A stretch of 64,000 bases of DNA. Origin: Schistocephalus solidus (Eukaryota > Platyhelminthes > Cestoda > Diphyllobothriidea > Diphyllobothriidae). The notes beneath the pieces were generated by a model that did not search any database, was not told where the DNA came from, and was given only the letters and a program-made list of their open reading frames with translations. The stretch covers positions 21,461 to 85,460 of the forward strand of contig WEDG01011602.1 of NCBI GenBank assembly GCA_017591395.1, written 5' to 3'. Positions within the stretch are counted from its first letter, which is position 1; every line of letters starts with the position of its first letter. Below, piece by piece: positions 1 through 12,800 of this stretch. A program made the translations under genes and the position numbers.

Positions 1-235
1 CAGAGGTTGATGTTGTGGGATTGTTGTTGCATCGAGTTCGAAGATGTCCGACCAGGCCGATTCGCGCGCGGAATATGCGTTGACAGCGTAGGCACGGTGG
101 GAGGGCTTGGACATTGGCGTTGTTGATCCGCGGTGCTTGTGACTTGCGAGCCGCCCGTTTTCCCTTAGCAGCAGCAATCCGGTTGGCCTCATAGATTGCT
201 GAACCAGTCTTCATAGATCTTCTCCATGCCGGTCT
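1..235 (-). pseudogene. C-terminal zinc-finger start, copy A (cut by window)
   Basis: Minus-strand reading gives a basic '[20 protein letters not shown]' linker and then one finger, '[22 protein letters not shown]' split as C-x2-C ... H-x4-C, equivalent to the first finger of copies B and C. The rest of the finger region lies beyond position 1. Confidence 0.75.
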
Positions 236-238
236 ATC

Positions 239-2380
239 CTAGGCGAGGTCCTCCCAGGTCGCCGGGTTGATTTGCAGTTGCTTCAGAGATTTCTTCATAG
301 CGTCGTTTGTGGCTTCCCTGTTGCCGAGCACCCGTATCGACATCTCCGTAGAAATTTTTTTTGGGGAGTCGCTCGGCTTTATTGTAACCAGGTGGCCGCT
401 CCATCGCAGTTGCACTTGCCTCAACGTGGCATATATGCTTAGGATTTCGGTCTGCTCCAGGACTTCCGTGTCCGGGATCCTGTCTTGCCATCTTAGCTTC
501 AGTATTCTGCGGAGGCAGCTGAGATGGAAGTGATTCAGCTTCCTGGCTTGGTTTGAGTAGACGGTCCAGATCTCCGCTCCGTAAAGGAGTGTCGTCAAGA
601 CGATGGCCTTGTACATCTTCAGTTTGGTGTTCAGCTGAATACCATGGCGATTCCACACGGAGACCTGCAGCCGGCCGAAGGCCTGACTAGCTTTGGAGAT
701 CCGTTGAGCATCCTCATCGTCGATTCTCTTGTTGCGTGACAGCGGGCTTCCTAGATAAGCGAAGGTTTCCACGTTTTTGAGTTGAGCACCGTTTAAATTA
801 ATTAAGGGAGCATTGTATTCAGCGCTGGGTGGCGGTTGATGCATGATCACCGTTTTGGCTTTATTGGCGCAGCCTGTGACGAAGAGGTCTATGCTCCTTT
901 GCATGTCCTCCTCCGTCACGGTGTTAAGGGCGCAGTCGTCCGCGAAGAGCAAGTCATGGACTGTAGTCGTAGACACGCGCGTTGAAGCCTGCATACGCCG
1001 ACTGTTGAGAAGGTGCCCGTCAGTTCTGTAGGCAATGCAGATCCCAGGCTGTCCATCAGCATAGCCGAGAACATGAAACTGAACAGGGTGGGGGTCAATA
1101 CGCAGCCCCGCTCCACTCCGTCGGTCACTGGGAATGCTTCGGATACCGTCCCGTTGTCAGTGACGCGCGCCGCTATCCCGTCATGAAGCTGACGCACCAT
1201 GTGCGTGAACCGTTCAGGACAACCAAATTTCTGCATGACTTTCCACAGTACGTCACGATTCACCGTGTCAAAGGCTTTCGTTAGATCCACGAAGGTAGTG
1301 TATAGGTGAGTTCGCATCTCCTGGCACTTCTCTTGTAGCTGGCGGGTGGCAAATATCATGTCGGTTGTTCCGCGGTGTCGGCGGAAGCCACATTGGCTTT
1401 CCGGGAGCAGGCCCTGCTCTAGGTGACCGTTAAGACGAGTGAGAAGGATACGGGCGAAGATCTTCCTGGCGATGTTGAGCAACGAGATGCCTCTGTGATT
1501 ATCACAGAGTTGCCGGTTCCCCTTCCGTTTGTATAGAAGGACGACCGTCGCGTCTTTGAAATCCTGGGGAACTTGTCCTTGGCGCCACATCTCCTGGAAG
1601 GGTGTTGTGAGTTCTGCCATCAGCCGGGGCCCACCGTGTTTGTAGACTTCCGGTGGGATTGCGTCGGATCCCGGTGCTTTACCGCTGGAAATCTGCTGCA
1701 CGGTGGCAGATCCAGGTCATTGTTCGTGTCCACTTGAGGGAACCGGTCAATGGCAGCACCGGAGATGGCTGATGAGCAATTAAGGACACTTCTGAAGTGC
1801 TCGGTCCAGCGCTTCAGAATTTGGGATTTTTCAGTCAGAAGTGTTTTGCCGTCAGAGCTGAGCAGCAGTGCGGTTCCCTTGATGCAGGGGCCGTAGATGG
1901 CCTTGATGGCTTTGAAAAAGTTTATCATTTCATTGCGGTCCGCATACCCCTGGATTTTCTCAGCCTTTCGGATCATCCAGGCATCCTGCATCTCCCGAAG
2001 CCGTTGCTGTACAAGGCGCCGGCATCTGAAGAAGGCTGCTTTGGTGGCGTCAGTCTGAAGGTCCTTGTAGGCTTTATATAGTCCATTCTTCTCCGCGAGT
2101 AAGTTGCTGATGTCGGCTTCATTGTCGTCAAACCAGTCCTGGTGTTGTCGGCGTGCGTGTCCGAGGACTTCGAGGGCGGTGGACTGGATGACATTTCGCA
2201 GTTGACACCATCGTGTCTCCACGGTAGCATTATCATCTGAAGCATGCAGGTCCTCCAGTTTCTCGGTTGTTAGGTTGCTGAAATCAAAACAGTGAGCAGG
2301 CAAATTTAACAAAAGAGTATTTAACTTACATGGTGGCCTCTTACCTTGGGGCCTTCGTCGGGGTTGCAGCCATAGCCCCA
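239..2380 (-). pseudogene. Reverse transcriptase domain, copy A (broken)
   Basis: It continues in frame from the endonuclease through a Lys/Pro linker. RT motifs seen are '[20 protein letters not shown]', '[18 protein letters not shown]', '[20 protein letters not shown]' (motif A Asp), '[17 protein letters not shown]' (motif B) and '[20 protein letters not shown]' (motif C, FADD). A deletion near 1705 removes the stretch corresponding to 'SLPETIRAV' in the other copies and shifts frame. A second deletion near 1055 removes the '[15 protein letters not shown]' region. The downstream part carries the usual C-terminal '[20 protein letters not shown]' block. Confidence 0.88.
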
Positions 2381-3155
2381 TCTGGGACGTGACGAGGCGG
2401 TGATCTGTCTAACCATCGGCATCGTGGATCGCTTTGGTTACCAGCACGTCCTGTCGATCTCGCCTCCGGATGAGAACATATTCTAGCAGATGCCAGCGCC
2501 GTGACCGAGGGTGCATCCACTTGGCCTTCTCCCGCGTCGGAAGGCGGAAGAAGGTGTTGGTTAGCAGGAGATGGTGTTCCGCACACTTGCGCAGAAGAAG
2601 CAGGCCGTTATCGTTACAGCTACCGAGACCGTGGGGACCCAGCACTCCCTGCCAGGCAGCGTGGTCCGTCCCGACGCGGGCGTTGAAGTCACCAAGGACA
2701 ATTAACTTTTCCACCTTCGACACTTTCGCCAGCAGGGCGTGCAGGTCCTCGTAGAATTCGTCCTTCGCCGCATCAGAGCTCGTCATTGGGGGAGCGTAGG
2801 CGCTGATGATGGTGGCGAACTGGTCTCCCCGAAAAGGCATGTGGAGGCTCATCAGGCTATCATTGATACCCTGCGGCAGACAGGGCAGACGTCCCACGAT
2901 ATAGTTCCGGATGGCAAAGGCAACACCAGCGTCGCGTCGTTCTGCCTTTGCCCGGTCGCTCCAGAAGAAGGTGTAGATGGCACACACCTCCAGCTGACCA
3001 TGTTCAGAGAATCGGGTCTCGCTGAGAGCAGTCATGTCCACCTTGTTGCGCGCCAGTTCCTGAGCGACTAGCGCCGTCCTCCGTTCTGGCCGGTTGCTCC
3101 TAGGATTTTCTAAAAGGGAACGAACATTCCAGGCTGCTAGTGTGAGTGGACTCAC
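2381..3155 (-). pseudogene. APE-type endonuclease domain, copy A
   Basis: The endonuclease nicks target DNA for target-primed reverse transcription. Visible family motifs are 'AAWNVRSLL' at the start, '[12 protein letters not shown]' (catalytic Glu), '[10 protein letters not shown]', '[13 protein letters not shown]' (Asp and Asn of the active site) and '[14 protein letters not shown]'. After 'AIHDADG' a TAG replaces the Trp codon kept in copy C ('[12 protein letters not shown]', with the catalytic Asp-His). The reading frame then continues unchanged into the reverse transcriptase. Confidence 0.88.
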
Positions 3156-3690
3156 CCGAGCAGCCCGGAGAGTATGGCATTTGGATGGGGACGGGGGGTA
3201 TTGTTGTTTGTTTGAGTTTTACGACCGCGTAGTTTTGCGATCTGCGAGCCGTGGCCGGCTGCAGAAGACGTGATACCCAGCATTTGTTTAGGGCACCTTT
3301 TCTAGCATTTCCTCCGCGAGGAGGCAAGCAGTGCTGTCCCTAAATAGGGCTGCTCGGACATCCCAGACGGCTGCCGAACTCCACTATGGGTTACGGTTTT
3401 GTTTTAGTGGAGAACGACCCGAGTTAGCCTGGGCCGCCTACGGGGTTGCTGTCTCCCCCACCCTAGAACTTTTTGAGAGGGGGGAGGTGGGAAGTTCGGG
3501 AGTCATACCATACCGGGTGTGGAGGCACACACAACAGCGGAGACCCTCACCTGGTTTAGCCCGCCGGTCTTGACGGTTGCCCGGGATGTGGCTGCTGAGA
3601 AAAACCCAACTTCGAGGAGCCACAGGTGAGAGTTGGGAACCAGTTACAGGCGGCCACAGGAACATTCACCACCTGTACGAGACAATTAGA
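3156..3690 (-). other. Probable 5' leader of LINE copy A
   Basis: A GC-richer stretch immediately upstream of the endonuclease ATG of copy A. Copy C is 5'-truncated and copy B lacks the region, so the boundary cannot be tested by comparison here. The right edge near 3690 is set where base composition changes and AT-rich unrelated sequence begins. No promoter motif was identified. Confidence 0.45.
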
Positions 3691-4109
3691 GCGACCATAT
3701 GCTATCTATGTGGTGCTACCCCTAACTAGTACCCCTACACCCCCAACACACACACAAGTGTTCTCATCAAGAAAAGTAATCTGCATTTTAAGTAAACACG
3801 CTACTGCAAATATGTCTCACGTGAAAACGAGTGCATTCTTTCTTGTCTTGCGCACAGCATTTTGCCGACTACTAGCATACCCGCACCTACATCTAAAAGA
3901 ATAAACGACAACGGGGACGGAAGATTGCGTATATGTACCGTCTACACACAGTGTATGTTTGTGTGTGTACGTCGGGTTTCACGAAAAATGTACCAAATTC
4001 GTTTCAAATAGTCAGTACATTCGTTGACGAACGCTCACCGATCGCTAACGGAACTCTCTCGTCCTGCTCTGCTTTGGGGCTCACTCTCGAGCCCCGTCAG
4101 CAGCCGCAC

Positions 4110-4225
4110 AGCGGCTAGTAGTAGTAGTAGTATAATTAGTAGTAGTAGCAGTAGTAGTAGTAGTAGTAGGTGTAGTAGTAGTAGTATTAGTAGTAGCAGT
4201 AGCAGTAGTAGTAGTCGTCGTAGTA
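4110..4225. repeat. (AGT)n microsatellite
   Basis: About 115 bases of imperfect AGT repeats with occasional AGC, GTC and ATT interruptions. Translations give Ser-rich or Leu-rich runs that are not genes. Confidence 0.95.
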
Positions 4226-4228
4226 AAG

Positions 4229-4416
4229 CTAGATTAGCAATGCCGACAAAGCCAAGGGCGACTGGAATGGCCATTTCTGGCTCATTAGCCGTCATCAGCC
4301 AATCATACCCAACCCCAGTTGGTTCTCCACTCGAGGCTTGAACCCCTTGACCTATTGATCAGAAGTCAAACGCTCTAACCGTTGAGCCACAGGTCTGTTA
4401 TCTTGCCGGTACTGGT
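4229..4416 (-). repeat. tRNA-derived SINE-like unit, family 1
   Basis: The left end starts 'gccgacaaagccaagggcga'. The body contains 'tggccatttctggctcatta' and 'gccgtcatcagccaatcata'. The right end is a tRNA-like head on the minus strand (complement of 'aacgctctaaccgttgagcc' for the A-box side and 'gaggcttgaaccccttgacc' for the B-box side). It is preceded on the left by an (AGT)n tract and a 'caccgatcgctaacggaact' module. Confidence 0.7.
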
Positions 4417-6275
4417 TAGCATAGAGCGTTATCTCAAACTTACTGGCATATCTTTTAATGATGTTGGTCAAATTATAATCTGTCCACTCGCAAACAAATC
4501 TCTTGTGCATTATCTCGTTTATCGTCAATGCATATGTATAGTGGATTATCTTTTTTCCATGGATGGATTAATAAAAAGGTTAACCCATGCAGCCACTGGA
4601 TGGAAAGAAATCTTTTGAAGTGCGTTATTAGGAACCATAATATCTTTTAACATTGCAATAGCTGAGTTATTGGGTTATTTTTGAAGCAAGGCTCACATTT
4701 GGAGGATTCTTAAATTGTTCACAGTGTTTAGCTCAGCTGCTATGACGAGGCATTCGGACGCGTGCTCTCTCTCTCTCTCTCTCTAATGGTTAGATCTTTA
4801 AACGAATAGCCAGAAATCAGCGCAAGTTCGGGCCTCAGGTGTTGCAAGCTTGGGGTTGGGTATGGCTGGCTGATTCCGGCAAATGCGTCGGAAATTACCA
4901 GTTCAGTCTCTCTTGTCTTTAGCGGTAATCTCCCTCTGCAAAAGGAAACCGCTTACAATATGGCCACTTCTGGTTTAAGAGCTGTTTTAAGTCAGCCATA
5001 CCCAACCAAAGGTGTGTCATGGAGCTACAGGCTCGTTGCTCCGTCAATTGCGATCTGATATATTAACACTAAAATAGAAGACGTGCACCGATCGCGTTAC
5101 GGCACCTCCTCGTCGCGTTATGTTTTGGGCGTGACCTGGGGCCCCGCAGGCAATCGCACAGTCAGAATTATGGTCGGGATTACTTATATAGCCCCCCACC
5201 TCCTCCCGACAGGGAACGAGAATAAGAACTTCCCCTCCTGTAATGCAGATGACTTTGCGCTACCTTGCAGGAAGGTTTGAAATTTCCGTGTCCTACGCCT
5301 TAAAATACCCCTAAGCCAAACTTTATCCGTGGCCCTAATCTTGACACTATACGTACCCTTAACCCCCTGACCCTAACCGTTACCTGGCTCATTAATTTAA
5401 CTCTCTCCTTTCCTTAAATTGAACCCTTAGCACAATCTTAACCCCAACCCTAATTTCAGTCGAATTTAGCTCAAAGCCACCTGTATTATGGACGGTTCCT
5501 GTTCTCATGTCCTGCCTTGGCGGCCGAATAAGTATTCCCTAACAAAATGAGGTGCAGGGATGACCACTTCTGGCTTATTGGCCGTCATCAGGTCGCCTTT
5601 CCCAATTCCAGCTCTGGATGGCCTGATGAGTCATCCCAGTCCAATCCGTATATGTTTTTAATCTATGTTAACGTTATTAGTTAGTTGGTTTTTTTGAAAA
5701 GCCACAATCACTGACATCCAGCGGGTTACGGTAGGTGTTTTTGTCGAACTTTTTGGTAACCGCGGTCAAGGCGTGGACTGAAATGACAAGGACCTCATGT
5801 AAGTCTCTTCGCCATCGCACGGAAGCTGTGCCGTCATTGATTGGGTACTTATTGTAATTATTGGTCCTAATCTCCTGAAATGGCGGTCACTTAAAGGGGT
5901 GGGGTCACATGAACAGCTGCTGTAATGGAAAATGACATGGAAATCGTCTTTGGCATCTTACTTTGCCATGAAACTGGACATGGGATCTGACATTGCAACA
6001 GTATCAGGTGAAAATATATATCGTAGGAAAAATACCGTTCCTAAATGTTAGGCATTGAGTCGAGCGGACTCACGCTGATTACATGAGCACCTCTGGAGTC
6101 CGCACGCTCTACTTTATTCTGGTCCTTCTGGAAAACTGGAAATCAATCCTGGGTAAGTCACTTTTTGTAGCAATCGAAGAACCGCTACAACTAACAGGCC
6201 TATTCATATCATAATTAGCGTTTTTTGTGGGTATTAGCAAGAATCGCATTCTCAGCATCCCTGCTCCGTTTATTT

Positions 6276-6670
6276 TATGTTATTTTACCCCTCCCCCACT
6301 ATTTTTTTCTCATCCGCTAAATTTTTGAAACCTCGGCTTTTACCTATATCTAGGCTCGTCTTTCCCTTCTTCCTCATCTTCCAACTTTTCGTCTTACTGC
6401 ATTCCCCTTTCTTTATTTCATCTCTAAAATTCACGTGCTCTTCGCCGTCTTTCCTCTTACCGTCTTTATGCTCCCAGCCTCCTTCTCAGTTTCCCTCATT
6501 ATTTCTTTCCTTTACTTCTGTCCATTCTTTTTATTATTTATCTCTTTTTTTCACCTCTGTTCTTCGTTATGCGCTTTCCCCCCTCCTCCTCCTTCTCCTC
6601 GTCTCCCACTAACAACCCCTCTCAAACGCCGCCTGCCCTCCTGGATGTACTTAACGCATCATCTCTGTCC
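6276..6670 (+). other. 400-base pyrimidine-rich tract before a VPS50 acceptor
   Basis: Almost entirely C and T on the plus strand for about 390 bases, with purines mostly as isolated A, ending at the 'attttag' acceptor of exon 6678. Short ORFs across it (Phe/Leu/Ser/Pro-rich) are compositional. A smaller (CT)n/(CA)n tract follows the exon at 6811-6875. Confidence 0.75.
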
Positions 6671-6677
6671 ATTTTAG

Positions 6678-6800
6678 CTCCCTTCAACACCGTTTGCGAG
6701 CCGCACATCTACGCATTGACGATGCTCTGGACACAGTTCTTGCTAAGAGCTGTGAGAATTTCGACCCGCAATTGTATGCCATTGCTCAAGAGGCCTACGA
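6678..6800 (+). CDS. VPS50: VPS50 exon a
   Basis: First VPS50 exon visible in the window. It follows an 'attttag' acceptor (6671-6677) at the end of a 400 bp pyrimidine-rich tract and ends at a gtgagt donor. It reads '..[18 protein letters not shown]' and then '[12 protein letters not shown]', matching the end of the N-terminal half of syndetin. It starts with one base completing a codon and leaves two bases (GA), which join the G at 11513 to give Glu, producing '..QEAYE-RLGSTQT' against 'QEAYRLLGKTQT' in the human protein. Confidence 0.88.
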
Positions 6801-9800
6801 GTGAGTTCCTCCTCTCTCTCTCTCTATCTCTCTCACACACACACTCACTCTCTCTTTCTCTCCTTTCATTCCTCTCCCTTAGGTATTAAATTTTGTATGC
6901 TTGTGCGTGGCAGGCTGTTGCGAGCGCAGGGCTCATCATTCTCGTTGTCAGAAGGATACAGAAAACCACAGTGAGACAGTACGAGAAACATTGATCTTCA
7001 AGCACCAAACATTTTTTAGGGCCGTCGCTTGATAGTTAGACCGTCTTGACAGACGAGGTCCGCCGTGTGCCCCACAGCAAGATCGGCGCAGGGATAGTGA
7101 CTTGTCTGGGGTTGGTATCAAGACACAGTCAAGAAGACTGGAGACCGAGTCGAACGCAGCACCTGACCAGCTTGTCTACGTGTGCCACTAATGCCTGGCC
7201 TACGTACAATTGATCAGGTGTTCACAACAAGAAGGGGGAATGACTCAGTTCTGTTACTTACCATGCGTACCCAAGACCCACTTCACTCCATTTGGGCACC
7301 TCATCGGAACCTCGATAAGATAATGGAACGTATTATTGTCTTGACCGCTGGGTTTCGTGTTGGTAACTGGCAGCTGTAATCGTTCTTATAAAGTTGTCCT
7401 CACCTTCTCTGCTCCGCATGCTTCGAGAGCGGTCTTTTAACTTAAACGGAAGAGATGATCACCAAAATAGATTTTTTCTGACTTTTCATCACAAGCTACT
7501 ACTCATGAGGGCACCACGCAGCGAGCACCAGAAAGGGGGTTCTGCCGCGTGCGTCAGTTTGCATCGATGCACTACTGTGAACCTGTGTGGGCGCAGTCGG
7601 GGCACCCGAGAATGCTACCTTGTTGACAGATCAAAGGCGTGGGCGTCGCGTATGACCCCTTGCTGAGGTTGTCTCTGTTCATAAGATGTGCTGGATATAC
7701 CAACTCGTCAGGTATGGCAGCCATGTCTTAACAGTCTGCTCCGAAATTGTCAATTTTGGCTTTTCTACTGTCGTGAACATGTGACCCTTACACAATATTC
7801 AGCTGCATGGGTGCTGATAGCACAAACCCAAATTTTTGGAAACAAACTTCCGTGCCGCAAATCGCTTAAGCTGAAGAACCATACCAAATATGCTTCTCAT
7901 AGTCCCACATACATTGTTTTCCCGTCACCTGGAACTGGAGATTCTGTAAAGCTTTTACACACAAGGCACGAGTTCACAGCATCTTTTAAGCAAGCAGACG
8001 CAAAAACTCACATTACTCGCAGATGGTTGCACATCATGCGATAATTGCCCGAAATAGAGTTGCCACTTGCCAGCATTTCATTATCCATTTGGGTTCTTGG
8101 ACCATTTGCTTCGCCGACACTGGCGCCAGGACCAGTGGTCATCCGCGTGGCTAACTTCCTTGCCTAGTCAGTCTCAGCAGCGAATATGGAGCGGGGATCT
8201 CACTGCGTTAGTTAGTTGACTGAGGACCGGAAAACTATGACTGGAGCGGTTCGCGGTTGTCGCCTCTCCAGAGAATTTCGGCTCCATTGAACTTGTATGT
8301 GTGGCCGAGTACCGTCAAATTAGCCGCGACTTGGGAGCTGGCGTCGTTCATCTTCACTGCTGCTGCGTGCTCGGCCATGCGTTTTCGCAGTAGTCTCCGA
8401 CATATTTACTATGCTCACGATTGCACCAGACGCCAGTCGGTTTTTTCACCATAGCACTGAGTCTTTAGGCTTCATGACCTGGCGCCTTGTAGTTTTCTCC
8501 GGTTTGTTTGCAACCCCAACTTCAAGGGGATGTGAGAAGGCGGCCGACGGCCTCCAAAACGTTCTTCGCATACGGGAGAACTCGCCAAAATTAGGGGCCG
8601 GTTTGGTGTGATATCTCGTCTTGTTTGCGTATGCACTGGGCAATGAAGTTTTGCGGAGACTAGCGACTTCTTCTTTTCATTCATCTATCTGTTTTGAGGA
8701 GCTATTCGATCAAACTTCGATTTATGTCACAGTTCTTGTGATTCATACTGACCGGGTCCACGCAATTTCTTGGGTGCATGGTACTGGTGAGTGGAGCCTA
8801 AGATTGTAAGGGAATAGTATCTCTTTTACTTCTCAGTGACTGTATTGCATCCGGCGCTTACCAGTCATGCTGACGTTTTCTTGCTGAAATTCGGCTCCGC
8901 ATCGTCCAGTATCGTGCATGCCAATAAGCCAACCTTGCCGCTTCCAGCGTCCGACCTAGGTCTGCTTACTAATAAGGACTCGATTGACCTGTACCACTTC
9001 TGCCCCAGACCTCCCAAGCCGGCAAGCTTCGCGCAACAGAGCAGCCCTCACATACGACATTTCGATGGTCGTTTCCTACGAGTTCAACCATATGCCCACA
9101 GCAGAGTCACTGCCGACACGGTAACTTAAGCTGCATCTAGTGCACACTCTTCCCTCACTAATGTGAGCCCGGTGTCAAGACACACTTAAGAAAACCCGAG
9201 ACGTTATCGGACGCAGGAGGCTGTTGTGGCATGAGCCTCTGCCTAGGCGTGCTGCCACACACCTCCACCTGTGTGTAGCATTTGTTGTGGGCGTGCGTTC
9301 CCCACCTCCTGTCTTCTTGACTCTCTCTTGACATCAGGTCCAGGTGGAGGGTGGAACAGAGCGTGAGGCAGATGCTGTGAAAGTCTTATCTCACTATAAT
9401 CCAGCGCCAGTGACCGTGCCTGCACCACCCTGCATCTACTATGCGTGACCCGTTTAGGGGCACAAATATCCTTACCTACGACATAGTCATCTCATGCAAT
9501 GCTAACTATGACCCCGCTAATTGAACTTTCAAGAAACGAAAAAACGGTACACGTTACGTATTTTGTGATCCGCAAGTGGACGTTGGTGAATATGCACCCT
9601 CTTCTGTTTTTTTTCGGCCCAGATACGTAATCGCACATGCACCAGATTCGGTTCTGAATTCTGAATTTTCCTTTCCTAGTGCCACCTTATTTTGCATCTT
9701 CACAATTTTATGGATTGACAGCAGGCAGTCAGTTCTAATTAATTTGTCATACACTGTATCAGTTAGGCAGAATAACGTGACCGACAAAGACTAGGGAGAC

Positions 9801-12800
9801 TGGAATGGCTGTTTCTAGCTTCTAAGCTGTCATCAGCCAGCCATACCCAACCCCAGGCGCTGCGGCGGCGCATGATGTTCAGGTTGCGGTTTAGGCTACG
9901 AGTTGAGCTTTTTAGGGTTAATTTTGGGCTGTTGTCTGCAGTTAAGATTAGTTTTAGGGTTGGGCATAACGCCACGTTCTCTTGAAACCCAATAAGATTA
10001 GCCGGCAGGTTTCTCTAAAACTCCGCATCTGTGTGTGAAATTCGGTTAGGTTACTGGAAGGCGACCGGACCTGTTGCGTTGCTGTTAAACGAACTTTTAT
10101 GCTAAGAAAACACGTTGCCTGAACCATTTTTATTCATCCTCATCTGGTCTTGTCACTTCCTTGTGGTTCTTTTGGTAGGGAAAAAAATTTAAGTAGCTGC
10201 TGTACTATGAAATCATTAAAGTCACAATATTGTCTTTGGATTCACTGTGACTCATCACGTTCAACCGAAGACCTCTCCTTTTTGTGAAAAGAAGTTGACG
10301 CGATCGCTAGGACAAGAAGTTTATTCGACTAACATTTCAGATTCATGTCCGAACCTATAATCAGAGACAGCATCAGATACCGGATACAGGGCGTTGCGGT
10401 ATTTATAGGATGCACTCGCTTTGCTACAGCATACCAATCACAATTAATGGATGCCCCTTAATCGAAGATAGTTGACCTCTGGTGCGTTAATGGCTTGATG
10501 ACCTGCTTTCGCGTCGTTAATTGCTGAAATTTCATCGCCCGTGTTGGACGTTAGCGGTATGATTGCTCGGCCATCAGACTCACCGGCACTGGCATTGGCA
10601 AATGTGTTCGCCTGAGCGCTCCCCGAGTGGATGATTACTTTGGCCAAACGGAGTCTCAACACCGAATATGGGGTAGAGAGGTCATTGCGCTTGTTAATAG
10701 ACTGGGGCCCCGTGAACCATGACTCTTGCGGCTTATGCGATTGTCACCTCGCGAGAATTTTGGCCTAGCTCGGGTCTCTTTGAATGAGCCGCGACTTGAG
10801 AGTTCGCGTCATTTCTTCGCATTGTTGTCTAGTGTTTGGCCATTCGCGTCCTTCGAAATTTTCCATTGTCTCTGACGTAGTTTATTTGTCCGCAACTGCA
10901 CCAGGTCCGATAAAATGTTTGTTATCGGGGCAGTGGGTCTTTTGGTTTCATTACCTGACGCCTTAGATTCGCCTCCGGTCTGTGTGCGACTCCAACTTCA
11001 AGTGGTGCGTTAAGGTAGCTGAAGACCTTTCGAGACTTTCACGACATACGGAAGCGCTTGCCAAATTTGGGGTCGGTGCGATTTTTTTCGCACATCCCGT
11101 TTGCGCGTGCACCGGTTGATAAAGTAGCGCTGGTAGCCATTTCTCCAAGATATTGAAATTTTGCAACCTTTTCTTCCGGTACACTGTAGGGAGTCCCCAC
11201 ACGCTGGTTTGGCCCCCTTACGCAACTGTGTCTCTGTCTAAGTAATGGTCGCTGTTTAAGTTCAGTACTTACGTCGTGTTCGTCCCTTTCCTGAAGCCAT
11301 TGATTTTTAAGCCACCACAATCTTTGTGACAGACAACGACATCAAGGAATGCAAGCTAGTTGTTTTCTCCCTCCCCCATCGTAAATTGTACGTCAGGAAG
11401 ATGCTGTTGAGAGTTATTTGAACGTTATCACCGGATCCAGTTTGATGACGCTGAAGATACCACCCACCTATGTTCGACAGACGAACCTTCCTTTGTTTGG
11501 TTTTCGCTTCAGGCGCCTCGGGAGCACGCAGACCACAGTGGCCCAACTGCAGCTCCACTACACCACCGCTATTCACATTCGGGCCGCCCGAGTGGTCGCT
11601 AGTTTCATCCGGCCGATCGCAGATGCCGCAAGTCCTGGCAGCGCGGAGGACTTGGACGTCTCTGACTGTCAGACGCTAGCGGATTACGAAAAACTCTGCA
11701 AGGTCAGTTTTTATGGTTTGACGCTTGCCTGTACACACCACTCCACACAGAAGCTCTGAAACTGCGTTAGCTTTTCTCTCATTTACTCTCACATCGTTAA
11801 GAATTTGCTAAGTGAAACCGTGGTTGGCAGTAGCAATAGTAGCTGCAAACAGAATGGTCCTTTTTGGCTTCCCTGCTATCTACGTAAGTTTTTACCATAC
11901 TGACAGCCCAGGTACTAGCCAAAAGCCAAGACACGTGTTTCCTCTGATATTGCCATCGACTAGTGGTAAAAGAGGGTTTAAAGGTAGAGCCTTTGAAAGG
12001 AACAGACGATACGGTTGTAGTTTTTTTTAGGAAGCCCGAAATTCATATTTATGTCATACTTTTGTTTTACTGTATTAAGTTACTGTATTCAAACCCACAT
12101 ATTATAAAAGTAGCGGCTAGGAAACCGTGGACCTCATAAAGAAAATGCAGCAAGCACATTTTCGAAACAGAGCCAGGTAACTAATCCGGAAATGGGACCG
12201 CTCAACCAACTTTTCGCAGCACTCTCAAGATCCCACCCGTAAAATCTCCTTTACCACTATTTATTTCTTAGAGGTGATGTCAATAATTCTTAGATTTCCT
12301 TGACTTGATACTAGTTTATTAACAAGAATAACCTTTGGTTACTACTTGAAAAGATTCGTACAGTTTCCAATTGGTAAGGATGCTTATATGGCCGCCTAAA
12401 CAATACATATGGCTTTGGGCTAAATTCCCAGGAAATTATGTTTCGGATTAACATTAGGGCTTAGGTTTCGTTTGAGGTCAAGGTCAGAGTGTGGGTTAGG
12501 GTCAAGAGTAGACTAAGGGTTGAGGTTATTTTCATGTTAACTATTTGGTTTAGGGTAGGGCTGCGGTTAAGATTAAGGTGCCAGTTTAGTTTTATGTTAG
12601 GGTTAGTGTTAGTGTTTAGACACGGATGTATTTACGTTTCTTGAACGTGACCGTAAGCCCACCTATTTTAAGCGGGCAGGGCAGGGCAGTTCCTATTCGC
12701 GTATCCCGTTAAGGCAGCCATACAAGGCGTCCCTGCCTTCCAATTAATCTACCGAGTCCTTGACCAGAACTGTTAACTCAAGTATCAAATTTTGAGGATC

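Larger units (their letters stand above)
1..3690 (-). mobile_element. LINE-like element copy A (APE-RT-zinc finger), 3' end off window
   Basis: Near full-length 5' part of a non-LTR retrotransposon on the minus strand. In element order it has a leader (about 3690-3156), an apurinic-type endonuclease (3155 to about 2381), a reverse transcriptase (about 2290-240) and a first C2H2-like finger (about 150-30), after which the window ends. It is the only copy here with an endonuclease N-terminus, '[18 protein letters not shown]'. It is inactive: TGG-to-TAG at about 2409, a deletion of some 23-25 bases near 1705 relative to copies B and C, and a second deletion near 1055. Clade (RTE, CR1 or Jockey-like) cannot be settled by eye. 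Confidence 0.92.
3691..6275. other. Repeat-bearing stretch left of VPS50 exon a
   Basis: Besides the SINE-like unit at 4229-4416 and the (AGT)n tract, it holds decayed family-1 pieces (about 4845-5000, 5085-5160 and 5560-5640) and a weak telomere-like tract (5285-5470). I looked for N-terminal VPS50 exons here and found none I could support. Confidence 0.5.

Noticed and set aside
4024..4341. Ser-rich and Leu-rich ORFs on both strands
   Set aside because: Produced by the (AGT)n microsatellite and a SINE-like repeat.
6277..6889. Phe/Leu/Ser-rich plus-strand ORFs
   Set aside because: Compositional reading of a pyrimidine tract; the part near 6678-6800 is VPS50 exon a in another frame.
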